A stretch of DNA of 64,000 bases from Lepus europaeus (Eukaryota > Chordata > Mammalia > Lagomorpha > Leporidae), in NCBI RefSeq assembly GCF_033115175.1, contig NC_084829.1, positions 15,946,496 to 16,010,495 on the forward strand, given 5' to 3'. Under the pieces are notes generated by a model, which worked only from the letters and a program-made list of their open reading frames with translations, was not told where the DNA came from and did no database searches. This document shows positions 10,980 through 22,540 of this stretch, piece by piece. The position numbers were made by a program, and so were the translations under genes. Numbering within the stretch: position 1 is the first letter of the stretch; each line of letters begins with the position of its first letter.

Positions 10980-11515
10980 GAGAAAGGGCACCAGAGTTGG
11001 GAGAGGACAGAGGCAGGTGGCTACTGCCAGGTGGGAGCATGAACCAAAATGTGCCATGCTAATGGTAAGCATTTAGCACATTTGAGATTGAAATTTAGTA
11101 CACTGTGTTCTAGATTGGTCAGTCTGTCTGATGTATTTGCAGTAACCATTTTCCTCTGGACTGTTCAAGCAAGAAAGGCAAATAATTTGCTCCATCTTCT
11201 TTTGTGTTTATTTGGAAATCTTATAGTGTGATTAACTGGCATGGATTAACGGAGTTGGAGTTTTATTTTTTTTAAATATTCACAAACTAGCATCCAGTTA
11301 ACTCAGTACCCTTTATTTTGTTGAACTGTGTAATTAACTTAACTGAAGAAAGCCTTCTTGGGAATATGTTGTCATAACATTTAAAGAAATTTTCCCTTCA
11401 TTTAAACTAAGTTACTATTTTGTGTTGATCTGCATGTTTCTGTGTATTTGTCACAACAATGCTTGTATCCTATTTGGTGTACTGGGCAAATAAACTTTCC
11501 ATTTTAACCAAAAAA
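10980..11515 (+). pseudogene. candidate processed retrocopy, mostly 3' UTR
   Basis: The block lacks repeat signatures and ends like an mRNA: 'gggcaaataaactttcc' supplies a polyadenylation signal at about 11488-11493, followed within about 20 bases by an A-rich run ('accaaaaaagag'). No long open frame survives; the best, at 11049-11231, encodes 60 residues with no motif I recognise. I cannot name the parent gene and see no convincing flanking duplication. Unique intergenic sequence with a chance AATAAA is the alternative. Confidence 0.35.
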
Positions 11516-11804
11516 GAGACATAAAAATTGTTAAGTAATGTGCAAAGTAATATGCAAAGATAAAAAGTATGTAAAAAATTCAAAATGTTGAGTGGAAATA
11601 GTAAATAGTAAATAGTAAAAGTGTAGAAATTTTATATGATGAATGCTAAGTTGTGATTACCTTAAAATAGCCTATAATAGCAATAAGATGCTTTTTTTAA
11701 AGTCTCATGGAGGTCATAAAGTAAAAATATATAAAATATAAATAATAAATAAAAATCAAAGCATAGTACAACAGAAGAATCACTTAGCTTTTTTTTTTAA
11801 AGCA
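11516..11804. other. AT-rich flank of the L1 cluster
   Basis: Low-complexity AT-rich DNA ending in a T-run just before the L1 5' end at 11805. Nothing else is seen. Confidence 0.5.
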
Positions 11805-12890
11805 TCAGCAAAGATGGCAGAATAGAGAGGGAGCTTACTGATAGTCCAGCAAGATAGTTGAATAAAAGTGGAGATAGTATAGTCTCAGGGAAGAGTTAGG
11901 GAAAAAACAGCAGATAAAACTCTTTCATAATTAGAAGGACACGTGGAGAGCATGGGTGCCCACAGCTAGGGACTCTAACTGCCAAGAGCCTCCGCACCAG
12001 CGCTGGAAAGTGAGGTGAGACAAAACCACAGCAGCCCGAGACACTGGTGGAAAAGCAGCAGGAAGAGCCTAGAGGGAACAAGGCTTGAAGCCACATGGAG
12101 GGAAAGTACACCAGTCTAACTAGAGGTGAGAAAAAATAAAAGGGATGGTACGGACACAATTCTCTCTCACCGATCACCTCACAAAGAAATACCAGCCGAT
12201 AGACCGGGCACCATTTTGGACATATGTAACAGCTGCACCAGCTCAGGTTTGCATCTGGCAATCAGCTGGAAGAAAAACCTGACTCTGGTGGGGAGTAATA
12301 ACAGGAGACTAAGACCAAGTGAATGTGGGGAGCTTATGAACTGAGACTGTGAAAAAAACTGAGGGTGTGTGAGAGAACTCACAGTGTGGCTGAGACGTGA
12401 GAGATCTTGGTGGGAGATGCCACAAGCTCAGGAGACCCTGGCTACCCAGTGAGAGACCCTGCAGGTGAAACTGGCTCAGGCAGCCCTGGATACCAGGTGA
12501 GAGACATTGCAGGGGAATCTCAGCTTACACTAAGATCCTTACACAGATCCTTTGTATGGTTCTTAGGACAGAGAAGACGAATATTTTACCCACTGGGGCT
12601 AGTGCTCAGGCACTAATCTCCATCGAGGAGAAGAGCTCAGCTGAGCAGAATTACGTCCCTTCTGATTAAAAAGACAGAGAGAGAGAGAGAGATTTACAAC
12701 ACCAAACCTCGGTCTGTCACCTCAGACACACCATTAACGCCGAAGAACTGAATAGAGCTCTCTGGCCATACCCACACAAGCCTCTAGAGATTCACTGAAA
12801 GCAGACAGTCCACTTATCTAAAGAGTCATTGTATAATAAGAAAAGCCACCACAGCGGGAAAAAAAAAAGAAAGCAAAGAATATCTCCACA

Positions 12891-13965
12891 AATGCCAAAC
12901 AACAAACGCAAAGATTGAAGAAACAAGAACAAGGAAGGCAACATGATGCTCCCAAAACAATATGACATTTCAATACAAGATTATGAAGATGACAAGATAG
13001 AAGAAATGCAAGAAATGGAACGAAAAAATTGATGATAAGAAGAGTTAGAAGTAATCAAAAACAAATGCATGAACTACTAAAATCCATGCAGGACATGAAA
13101 GAAAATCTATCTCATGAAAATGAAATCTCAAGGAGGAATCAAAATAAAGTGAGGAATTTAATAGAACTTGAAATTAAGATATTGCAGAGAAATCAAAATA
13201 AAATGAAGAATTCAATAGAAAAAAACAAAAACATAGTTGAGAGCCTTCAAAACAGAATCAATGAGGCAGAAGAGAGGATATTGGACTTAGAGCAGAGGCA
13301 AGTATATAGTCAAGTGAAAAAAAAAGAAAGAAAATTAGAAATCTAAAAAATATTATTCAAATCTATAGGATACTATTAAAAAACCACAACATTCAGGTTC
13401 TAGTAGTTCCTAAAGGCATGGAGAGAGAGAAAAAATTAGAAGGCCTTTTTAGTGAGATATTAGCAGAAAATTTCCCAGGTTTAGCGACATCCAAATACAG
13501 GAAGCACACAGAACTCCCAATAATCATAACCAGAAGAGATTCTCAGCAGGACACATTGCAATCAAACTCACCATAGTAAAAAATAAAGAAAAGATTCTAG
13601 AATGTGCAAGAGAGAAATGCCAGATTACTCTCAGAGGATCTCTAGTTAGACTCACAACAGACTTATCAGAAACACAACAGGCTAGGAGGGAATAGTGAGA
13701 AATAGCCCAAGTACTAAGAGGGAAAAAAACCTGCCATCCCACAATTCTATATACTGCAAAGTTCTCTTTTGTAAATGAAGGTGAAATAAAGACCTTTCAT
13801 AGCAAACGGAAATTGAAAGAATTTGTCGCCACTCGTCCAGCCCTACAAAAGATGCTTAAAGATGTGTTACACACAGAAACACAGAAACACGGCCATCAAT
13901 ATGAAAGAAAATAAAGGAAGAAAACCTCACAGTAAAAGATCACAGGAACTTCAAAATATATTAGA
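12891..13965 (+). pseudogene. L1 ORF1 remnant (+)
   Basis: Decayed ORF1, which in an active L1 encodes the trimeric RNA-binding chaperone that packages L1 RNA. It begins MPNNKRKD and hits a TGA at once. A coiled-coil-rich stretch follows, open at 13029-13346 and dense in N, Q, E and K. Then comes the RNA-binding core with stops and frameshifts ('QEAHRTPNN', 'KEKILECAREKCQ', 'LRGSLVRL') and a C-terminus near 'RPALQKMLKDVLH'. It matches the antisense ORF1 copies at 17590-19430 and 60847-61971 in this window. It is non-functional. Confidence 0.88.
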
Positions 13966-14101
13966 AATATCTTTGGAAAAATGGCAGGGCAAAGTCACTA
14001 ATTATCAATAGTCAAGTTGAATGAAAATGGCCTCAACTCTCCAGTTAAAAGGCAGATTGCCTAATTGGGTTAAGGAACAAAACCCATCTATTTGCTGCTT
14101 A

Positions 14102-14117
14102 CAAGAAACACATCTTT
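14102..14117 (+). repeat. left target-site duplication of nested L1
   Basis: The 16-mer 'caagaaacacatcttt' lies in ORF2 of the outer L1 and is repeated exactly at 20468-20483. It ends in TTT on the plus strand, as expected for a minus-oriented L1 insertion. Confidence 0.95.
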
Positions 14118-14566
14118 TTTTAAACTTTTATTTAATGAATATAAATTTCCAATGTACAACTTATGGATTACAATGGCTTCCCCCCTCATAACTTCCCTCC
14201 TACCTGCAACGCTCCCCTGTCCCGCTCCCTCTCCCCTTCCATTCACATCAAGATTCATTTTCAATTCTCTTTATATACAGAAGATCAATTTAGTATATAT
14301 GAAATAAAGATTTCAACAGTTTGCACCCACACAGAAACACAAAGTGAAACATACTGTTTGAGTACTAGTTATAGCATTAAATCACAATGTATAGCACATT
14401 AAGGACAGAGATCCCACATGAGGAACAAGTGCACAGTGACTCCTGTTGTTGACCCAACAAATTGACACTCTATGGTGCCAGTAACCTGCCTAGGCTCCTG
14501 TCATGAGTGGCCAAGGCTATGGAAGCCTACCAGGTTGCCGACTCTGATCATATTTAGACAAGGTCA

Positions 14567-17340
14567 TAAAAGACAGAGTGAGGATAGTAACCAATGATCC
14601 TAAGAGTGGCATTTACCAGGTTTGAACAATTATACAGCATTAAGTGGGGAAGAGGACCATCAGGACACACAGGTTGGGAGTAGAGCCATTGGTGGTAGAG
14701 TAGAGGTTATGATTACAAAGGAATGAGGCCCAAGTGCGCTAGACAGGGTCTAGAACAAAGGACAGAGTCATTATTAGAGGAGCTAAGAAAGGTGCTGTCT
14801 AAGCTACAAGTAATTTTTCTGATTGAGAGGCAAATAGAACCTGACAGAAGGGGCTTGATAATAATTTGGTGGGCTTTAGGCCTTGTAAGTTAAGAGGCCC
14901 AGACCTATCTATCTCTTCACATGGGGTATATCCTAAGGGAGGTGTGAACCTCCTAGGGGAAGGCACCCTGTTGACTTCCATTACTTGGCTGGCCTGGGAG
15001 GAGAGCTGGCCAGGTAAAGGTAGGGGGCATCTCTAACAAGAAATTGACAGTTCTGCCTGCAATGTTGCTGACCCTACTTGACCATCCCCTCAGCTGCAGT
15101 GGTCACTTTGGAAGTTGGGCTGAGTGAAGGGCTTTTCAGCTTAGAGCCAATAAGATCTGTGGTTCTGACCTGGGCATCCTTCAACTCCAGGGCAGGTCCA
15201 TTTCCAGTGATCCAACTCTTGGCATAGCTGCCAGGGCTCTTCACAAGCTGACTTCTGCTGAAGCCCAGGCTTACCACATTGAAAGCCACTGCAGTGGACT
15301 GGCCTGTTGGGTCTCCTTGAGGGCAGATCACTGTACAGATCAGCCATTAATAGGCCTGCCATCCATTGCTTCTGATGCCTAGCTTTATTTTCCTCCTGGT
15401 TTTTGTTAAAGCAGACCAGAGGATGCAAGTCAAGGGAGTGCCCAAGTCCCATCTCTAATCTTCGGTGGCCTGAACTACAAGTCTATACTCACAGGCATGT
15501 TCTGAAGTAGTTTTTCTAAGGTAGACAAAGACCTTGAGGAAAATTATATTCTCATTGTAATACTTTCTTTCCCTTTGGTCTGAAAGGGAGTTTTTTTTCT
15601 ACTTACTGTTTACTTCACTGATTGCGAAGTGAATCTAGCTATGAGATTATTATTTAAGCTCTTATTTTGGCTATGTTATTACAGAAAAATGTTAGCCATC
15701 TCTTTTATAAGGTCTAAAGATTAAATTGTGCATCCTACAGATTCCTTCATAATAGAATTAGTTACCTACCTTGATGAGAATAGAGAAATGAAAGAAAAAG
15801 TAGGGCTTAGAATAGAGAAATGAGGGAGCAAGTCCTAGATCGCTTGCTGATAATAGCAATATTACATGAATACTTAGCAAATAGTTTCAACCATTAGATA
15901 ACAACTTAAGAAAACATTTACCAAAAGGTCCAATGCCTTCCTTAAATTTTAAGAATCATGTAATTGGAAACACCTCTTAAATATCTAACATGGTGTAGTT
16001 TGTTTAACCAGTAAACTTAAGCACAACCATCTAAAATGTTTTTAGTTTCTTTCTACCAACACGTTTAAAACATATGATACAGAGATTCAGGTCACATGAA
16101 TTAAAATGTATTTTTGATTGATTTTAGCAGCTTAAATTTATGGACAATCTTATATATAAGCCATTTAAAATAAAACTCTTAATAAAATTTTCCCATGTAG
16201 AGATACAATATGTACACATATATAACATAACATAGTAGACCAATATAACAGTTTTAATAATAGCTTTTAAAATCTTTAACTCTTTTTGTAAATGCCAATT
16301 GATTTGAATTGCTTTTTGTTTTGAGTAACCTCAGTTAACCATACTTTCTCTCAGTTGGTACTGTTACTACATTATTGGCTTCATCTGTTTACAGAGCCAT
16401 CCCAAAGTACTGAATACAATAGAAGTGGCTGGAAAAAGTCCATAGGAACCTATAGGAGGACAGCTAAACACAGAACCAACAACGCTTTAGTTTTATGAGC
16501 AGCAAATCATATATAACTGTGGATGACAAAGGACTCTAAGTTGCCTTGTTTAAAATTATAAACTCATCAGCCAACAAGAGGCACTTGCTTACTTCACAGT
16601 ATTTTTGAAAGCACCTGAAGGATTTTACAAGTATTTAACCCTTTAGGCCTCTGGGGCTTTCTCATTAAGATAACTATCATGTCTAGTAACACAAGATTAT
16701 TAGACTTTTTAATTCTCAAACATTTGTATTAATAGCATTTTCCATTATAGAAACTTAAAATTTAGTACCACATCACATCTTGACAGTACTTCTAATATAA
16801 TCCAAATAGCCTGATTAGTTGGTGTCTCCATAAGATGAGAGACATAGGTCCTTCGATTTTTTCATTTGGGCCCAAACCTGAAAATCCAATGTCCAAGATT
16901 TACTGGAAATTTTAGAGTCCAGATTGTTTGGAACTTTGATTTTTTGAATGCCTGTCAAGAATGCCAAGAAGGCTCAAAATCCAAAATATCTGGTTGAAAT
17001 AAGATTCCTTAAAATCATGACATAATATAGACCAAATTTGATCGCTGTTACAAGGTGATTATTCAAATCTTTGAAATAAGCACATATTTAAATAACCCAT
17101 AGCTCTTAATAAAAATTCAGCTGTTTTTGAATAATTAGAATTTAACAGACATCAAGAGAACATAATAGATTACTTTAACGCATTGCTTTAACAGAGAATC
17201 AGATTTTAATTCTATGACAAAGAGAAATAGATTAGTATACTTGAAAGATTTTCCATCTGCCAATGTCCTTGATTTACATTTTGAAATAAACTGTTAAAAA
17301 TCTACATATTAGGATAACGTTTTGAATAAGATAACACATA
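14567..17340 (-). mobile_element. ERV-like segment inside L1, copy 1
   Basis: This segment has no counterpart in the ordinary L1 copies at 5756, 46520 and 54850. It shares long, nearly identical stretches with 34449-36265 and 57849-60856, and its first 200 bp with 25286-25476. The junction with the L1 3' tail is the same in all four ('aaggtcata' then 'aaagac'). A Gag nucleocapsid-like reading frame lies at 15141-15452. The rest is AT-rich with no frame I can assign. Confidence 0.7.
15141..15452 (-). pseudogene. decayed retroviral Gag nucleocapsid-like remnant, copy 1
   Basis: The 103-residue antisense frame contains 'FQCGKPG' and, 20-odd residues on, 'LDHWKWTCP'. This layout resembles the two tandem CCHC zinc knuckles of gammaretrovirus-like (class I) Gag proteins. 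The first cysteine of each presumed knuckle and the histidine of the first are replaced, so neither could bind zinc normally. It would be the 3' end of gag in the same orientation as the L1. Two further copies lie at 34971-35333 and 58789-59082. The assignment rests on motif spacing only. Confidence 0.5.
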
Positions 17341-17342
17341 TT

Positions 17343-17564
17343 TTAGCCTGAGCTTTTTTCATTTCTGTTGGCATGGTATATCTTTTTCCAGCCTTTCACT
17401 TTCAGTCTGTATGCATCATTGTTGGAAAGATGTGTTTCTTGTAAGCAGCAAATAGATGGGTTTTGTTCCTTAACCCAATGAGCCAATCTGTGTCTTTTAA
17501 CTGGACAGTTCAGGCCATTAACGTTCAATGTGACTATTGAGAAGGAGTAACTTTGCCCTGCCAT
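17343..17564 (-). pseudogene. L1 ORF2 N-terminal stub (-)
   Basis: Encodes the start of the L1 endonuclease domain: 'SFSIVTLNVNGLN', 'KRHRLAHWV', 'ICCLQETHL'. It ends after about 70 residues where the ERV-like segment begins. The N and E residues of the conserved endonuclease motifs (LNVNG, QETH) are present, but the domain is cut well before its catalytic histidine. It lies directly downstream of ORF1 in the element, as normal for L1. Confidence 0.88.
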
Positions 17565-17589
17565 TTGCCAAAGATATTTTCTAATATAT

Positions 17590-19430
17590 ACTTTGAGCTT
17601 CCTGTGATCTTTTGCTGTGAGGTTTCCTTCCTTTACCTTCTTTCATATTGATGACCGTGTTTCTGTGTTTCTGTGTGTAACACATCTTTAAGCATCTTCT
17701 GCAGGGCTGGGCAAGTGCCGACAAATTCTTTCAATTTCTGTTTGTTATGAAAGGTCTTTATTTCACCTTCATTCACAAATGAGAGCTTTGCAGGATATAA
17801 TATTGTGGGCTGGCAGTTTTCCTCTCTTAGAACATGGGCTATGTCACCATTCCCTTCTAGCTTGTAGGGTTTCTGATGAGAAGTCTGCTGTGAGTCTAAT
17901 TGGAGATCCTCTGAGAGTAATCTGGCGTTTCTCTCCTGCACATTTTAGAATCTTTTCTTTATGTTTCACTGTGGTGAGTTTGATTACTATGTGTCATGGT
18001 GAGTATCTCTTTTGGTCATGTTTACTAGGGGTTCTATGAGCTTCCTGTACTAGGATGTCTCTGTCCTTCTACAGACCTGGGAAGTTCTCTGCAAGTATAT
18101 CACTAAAAGGCCTTCTAATCCTTTCTCCCTCTCCATGCCTTCAGGAACTCCTAGAACCTGAATGTTGGGTTTTTTAATAGTATCCTGTAGATTCCCGACA
18201 ATATTTTTTAATTAAACTTTTATTTAATGAATATAAATTTCCAAAATACAGCTTATGGGTTACAATGGCTTCCCCCTCCCAAAACTTCCCTCCCACCCAC
18301 AACCCTCCCCTTTCCCACTCCCTCTCCCCTTCAAATCACATCATGATTCATTTTCAATTCTCCCTATATACAGAAGATCAGTTTAGTATATATTAGGTAA
18401 TGATTTCAACAGTTTGCCCCCATATAGCAACACAAAATGAAAAAAAATACTGTTGGAATACTAGTTATAGCATTAAATAAGAGTGTACAGCACATTAAAG
18501 ACAGAGATCCTACATAATATTTTTTTAATTAATTAATTTTCTATGCCATTTCCAATTTAACACCAGGTTTTTTTTTTGTCATTTCCAATTATCTTTATAT
18601 ACAGAAGATCGATTCAGTATATAATTAGTAAAGATCTCATCAGTTTGTACCCATGCAGAAACACAAAGTGTAAAAATACTGTTTCAGTACTAGTTATAGC
18701 ATCACTGCACATTAGACAACACATTAAGGACAGATCCCACATGGGATGTAAGTACACAGTGACTTCTGTTGCTGACTTAACAATTTGACACTCCTGTTCA
18801 TGGCGTCAGTAATCTCCCTAGGCTCCAGTTTGAGTTGCCAGGGCCATGGAAGCCTTCAGAGTTCGCTGACCTCGATCCTATCCGATAGGGTCATAGTCAA
18901 AGTGGAAGTTCTCTCCTCCCTTCAGAGAAAGGTACCTCCTTCTTTGATGGCCCGACAATATTTTTTAGATTTCTAATTTCCCCTTCTTTTCTTTGGTTTG
19001 ACTCTATACTTTCCTGTGCTCTGTCTTCTAAGTCTGATATTCTCTCTTCTGTTTCACTGACTCTGTTTTTAAGGCTCTCTAATGGGTTTTTCATTTAATC
19101 TATTGAATTCTTCATTTCATTTTGATTTCTCTTCACTATCACACTCTGCTGTTCTACTAGTTTCTGCGTTTCATTTTGATTCCTCATTAAGATTTCATTT
19201 TCTTGAAGCAGATTTTCTATCCTATCCAGTAAGGAATTCCTTAGCTAAAGCCTTTGTTTTTGAAAACTACTAATTTTTTTATCATAAATTTTTTGAAATC
19301 CGTATCTTGCATTTCTTCCATCTCATTATCTTCATAATTTTGGCTTGGGGTGTCTTGTTCATTTGGGGGTGTCATAATATCTTCCTTATTCTTGTTTCCT
19401 TGGTTTTTGCATTTGTTGCTTGGCATTGTA
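17590..19430 (-). pseudogene. L1 ORF1 (-), broken by an inserted L1 fragment
   Basis: Antisense ORF1 seen in pieces: C-terminal RNA-binding part at 17633-17941 ('SFVNEGEIKTFH', 'CPALQKMLKDVLH'), coiled coil at 18897-19094 ('NRVSETEERISDLEDR') and N-terminus at 19241-19426 ('DIMTPPNEQDTPSQNYED'). The 741-bp L1 fragment at 18210-18950 separates the coiled coil from the RNA-binding core. Without it, the ORF1 would be about 1.1 kb, the same size as the plus-strand copy at 12891. Frameshifts and stops make it non-coding. Confidence 0.88.
18210..18950 (-). mobile_element. third-level nested L1 3' fragment (-)
   Basis: A 741-bp L1 3' UTR fragment of the duplicated-unit type (units near 18350-18510 and 18585-18750). 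It is flanked by the exact 16-bp duplication 'cccgacaatatttttt' at 18194-18209 and 18951-18966. The uninterrupted version of this site is present in the related element at about 61465-61480, confirming the insertion. Confidence 0.95.
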
Positions 19431-20467
19431 GAGATATTCTTTGGATTCTTCTTTCTTCACTGTGGTGTTTTTTATTGTTATACTATGACTGTATTAAGTG
19501 GTCTGTCTTCTTTTGTGGAGCCTTAGAGGCTTGAGATGGGTGTGGCCTGAGAGTTCTGTTTGGTTCCTCAGGGTTAAGGGTGTGCCAAAGGTGACACTCC
19601 CAGGTTAGGCGTGGTAAATCTCTCTCTCTTTTTTTGATTCAAAAGGGAAGTAATTCTGCACAGCTGAGCAGAATTGGAGGTAGTTAGCAGGCGAATGATA
19701 TACCCACAGGAGCCAGCGATCGGAAGCTCTTTCCCAAGGACCACACGGGGAATCTGTGCTGCCCTCAGTGTGGATTGAAATTCTCCTGCAGTCTCCCATT
19801 GGGTTGCCAAGGTTACCAAATTGTAGCATCTCTGGAGAGTACTCACATGTGCGTGAGTTCTCTCCCCCACTGTCTCTTTTTTTACAGTCTCAGTTCATTA
19901 GCACCACACATTCACTAGGTCCTAATCTCCTGTTATTTCACTCCCCCCAGAGTCAGGTTTTTCTGCTTGGCTGAGGGCAGGTGCAGACCTGAGGTCACCC
20001 CGCTTATGACGTATGTCCAAAATGGCGCCTGCTCTTTGTCTTGCTCGCGTTTGAGAGGTGAGCGGAGAGAGAGAAACTCGTGTCCATATCGGTCACATTT
20101 TTTTCCTTTCTCTACTAGATAGCCTTGTGAACTTTTCCCCACCAGCTTTCAAGCCTCGTTCCCTCTAGTCTCCTCTTTCCACTTGCCCGCTGGTGTCTCG
20201 TGCTATTGAGGTTCGGCTCACATTGCGTTCTAGTGCTGATGTGTTGCTTCTGTTGCTGGTGTCCCAAACCATGGGCTCCCACGTTCTCCATGCAGGTCCA
20301 CTGTGAATCACTAGTTCTGGAAGAGTTTCTTCTGCTGTTTCTTCCCCTACTCTTCCTTGAACCGGTTGTATCGCTACTTTTATGAAACTGTCTCTTCCCG
20401 GACTATCAGTGTGCTCCCTTCCTATTCCACCACCTTGCCGTTCTCTACACTCTCATTTTTGATCTCT
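19431..20467 (-). other. L1 5' UTR (-)
   Basis: The 5' UTR, and by family knowledge the internal promoter, of the nested element. It is richer in GC than its surroundings and closely similar to 61972-62865. The presumed start, antisense of 'cggcaaggtggtggaatagg', lies near 20424; roughly 40 further bases before the target duplication are of unclear origin. Confidence 0.8.
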
Positions 20468-20483
20468 CAAGAAACACATCTTT
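20468..20483 (+). repeat. right target-site duplication of nested L1
   Basis: Exact copy of 14102-14117. Removing 14118-20483 restores a continuous L1 ORF2 reading through the site. Confidence 0.95.
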
Positions 20484-22210
20484 CCAACAAGGTGCATGAA
20501 AACTGAAAGGGAAAGGTTGGAATAAGATATTCCATGCCAACAGAAACCAAAAAAGAACTGATGTAGCCATCTTAATATCAGACAAAATAAACTGTAACAA
20601 AAAACCGTTAAGAGAGACAAAGAGGGGCACTATATAATGCTTAACAGATCAATTCAACAGGAAGATATAACTATTATAAACATATATGCACCAAATTGCA
20701 GGGAAACAGGTTATTTAAAAGTTATGTTATAGGACTTAAAGAGAAACATAGACTCCAATACAAAAGTATTGGGGGACTTCAATACTTCACTTTCAGCAAT
20801 AGACAGATCTACCAGACAGAAAAATCAACAAGGAAACAGCAGATTTAATTGACACTGTAGCCCAAATGGATCTAACTGATATCTACAGAACTTTTCATCC
20901 TACACTTGAAGAATACCCATTCTTCTCAGCAGTACATGGAACCTACTCTAGGACTGACCACATGCTAGGCCATAAAGCAAGTCTCAGCAAATTCGAAATA
21001 ATCCAAATCATACCATGCATCTTCTCAGACCACAATGGAATGAAGCTGGAAGTTAGCAACTCAGGAATCCCTAGAGTATATGCAAACACATGGAGACTGC
21101 ACAACATGCTCCTGAATGAACAGTGGGTCATAGAAGAAATCAAAAGAGAAATCAAAAACTTTCTGGAACTAATTGAGGAAAACAATACAACATGTCAAAA
21201 CTTGTGGGATACAGCAAAAGCAGTGTTGAGAAGAAAGTTTACAGCAATAGGTGCCTACATCAAGAAATTGGAAAGTCACCAAATAAATGAGTTTTCAATG
21301 CATCTCAAAGATCTAGAAAAACTGCAGCAAACCAGACCCAAAACTACTAGGAGAATATAAATAATTAACATTACAGAAGAAATCAACAGAATTGAACCCC
21401 CCAAAAAGTACAAACATCAGCAAAATGAAGAGTTGTGTTTTGAAAAAATAAACAAAATTGACACACCATTGGTCCAAGAAACCAAAAAAAAAGAGAGAGA
21501 AGATCCAAATCAATAAAATCAGAGATGAAAAATGGAATGTAACAACAGAAACCACAGAAATAAAAAGAGTCATAAGAAATTACTACAAAGAGTTGTGTGC
21601 CAGCAAACAGGGAAATCTATCAGAAATGGATAGATTCCTGGACACATGCAATCTACCTAAATTGAACCATGAAGACATAGAAAACCTAAACAGACCCATA
21701 ACCAAGTCAGAAATTGAATCAGTAATAAAGGCCCTCCCCCCCCAAAAAAAGCCCAGGACCAGATGGACTAACTCCTGAATTCTATCAAACATTTGAAGGA
21801 CTAACTTCAGTTTGTCTCAAACTATTCAAAACAATTGAAAGAAAGGGAATCCTCCCCAGTTCTTTCTATGAAGCCAGCATCACCTTAATTCCTAAACCTG
21901 AAAAGATACAGCAGAGAAAGAATATTAAGAACCAATTTCCCTGATCACATAAACAAGACTAGTTTCTGCTAATAAAAACTCTTAGAATAAAAAGGAGAGA
22001 ACAATCCAAAATGGGAACACCACCACATAAATGTATTGAAAAACAAAAATACATCATCTCAGATAGATGCAGGAAAGTCATTGATAAAATTCAATATCCA
22101 TTCATGGTAAAAACTATGATTAAATGAAATATAGAAAAAAAAGTGCTAGACACAGGAAAGGCCACATGTAACAAGTCAACAGCCAATATATTCAAGGGAG
22201 AGAAGCTGAG
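20484..22210 (+). pseudogene. L1 ORF2 remnant (+), resumes after the nested insertion
   Basis: Continues the ORF2 broken at 14117. The endonuclease C-terminal part is open at 20866-21360 ('DLTDIYRTFHP', 'YSRTDHMLGHKASL', 'SDHNGMKLEV'), including the conserved SDH catalytic motif. The linker at 21458-21778 is open ('TEIKRVIRNYYKELCASK', '[14 protein letters not shown]'). The start of the reverse transcriptase after that is badly decayed. Homology ends at about 22205 with 'STANI..GEKL'-like coding just before a SINE. It is non-functional. Confidence 0.88.
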
Positions 22211-22540
22211 GGGCCGGAGCTGTGAAAAAGCAGGTTAAATCCCCATCTGCAGCACCAGCCTCCCATGTGAGTACTGGTTTGTGCCCCAGCTGCTGCTCTT
22301 CTGATCCAGCTCTCTGCTATGGCCTGGGAAAGTGGTAGAAGATGGCCCAAGTCCTTGGGCACCTGAAACCACATGGGAGACCCAGAAGAAGCTCCTGGCT
22401 CCTGGCTTTGGTTTGGTCCAGCTCTGGTCATTGTCACCATTTATGCAGTGAACCAGTGGATTGGAAGACCTTTCTCTCTGTCGCTCCCTCTCCCTATAAC
22501 TCTGCTTCTTAAATAAATATGTAAAGAAAATCTTTTTAAA
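22211..22540 (+). repeat. CSINE (+)
   Basis: Head 'ggggccggagctgtgaaaaa', tail 'aaataaatatgtaaagaaaatc'. It abuts the broken 3' edge of the outer L1. Confidence 0.88.

Larger units (their letters stand above)
14118..20467 (-). mobile_element. chimeric L1/ERV-like element (-) nested in the outer L1
   Basis: Bounded by an exact 16-bp duplication. From the right (its 5' end) it holds an L1 5' UTR (20467 to about 19430), ORF1 (about 19430-17590) and only the first ~70 codons of ORF2 (17564-17343). Then follows a 2.8-kb ERV-like segment (about 17340-14567) and finally the terminal ~440 bp of the L1 3' UTR. Almost all of ORF2, including endonuclease core, reverse transcriptase and Cys-rich domain, is absent, so it could only have moved with proteins supplied in trans unless the loss is secondary. 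A further L1 fragment sits inside it at 18210-18950. Confidence 0.88.
11805..22210 (+). mobile_element. L1 (+), 5' end present, 3' end missing, split by nested L1
   Basis: The left end 'aagatggcagaatagagag' is the typical L1 5' start. 5' UTR (to about 12890), ORF1 and the first codons of ORF2 follow up to 14117, and ORF2 resumes at 20484 after a nested insertion. The sequence can be followed as decayed ORF2 to about 22200, just past the reverse-transcriptase A-motif region, where a SINE begins; no 3' UTR follows. The element thus lost its 3' third, or it was rearranged. Its own sequence totals roughly 4 kb. Confidence 0.88.

Noticed and set aside
14799-14981. 60-codon minus frame conserved in three copies (also 34680-34862 and 58447-58629) as a possible small protein
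   Set aside because: Its conservation is explained by the recent common origin of the ERV-like segments. No motif, start context or partner supports coding.
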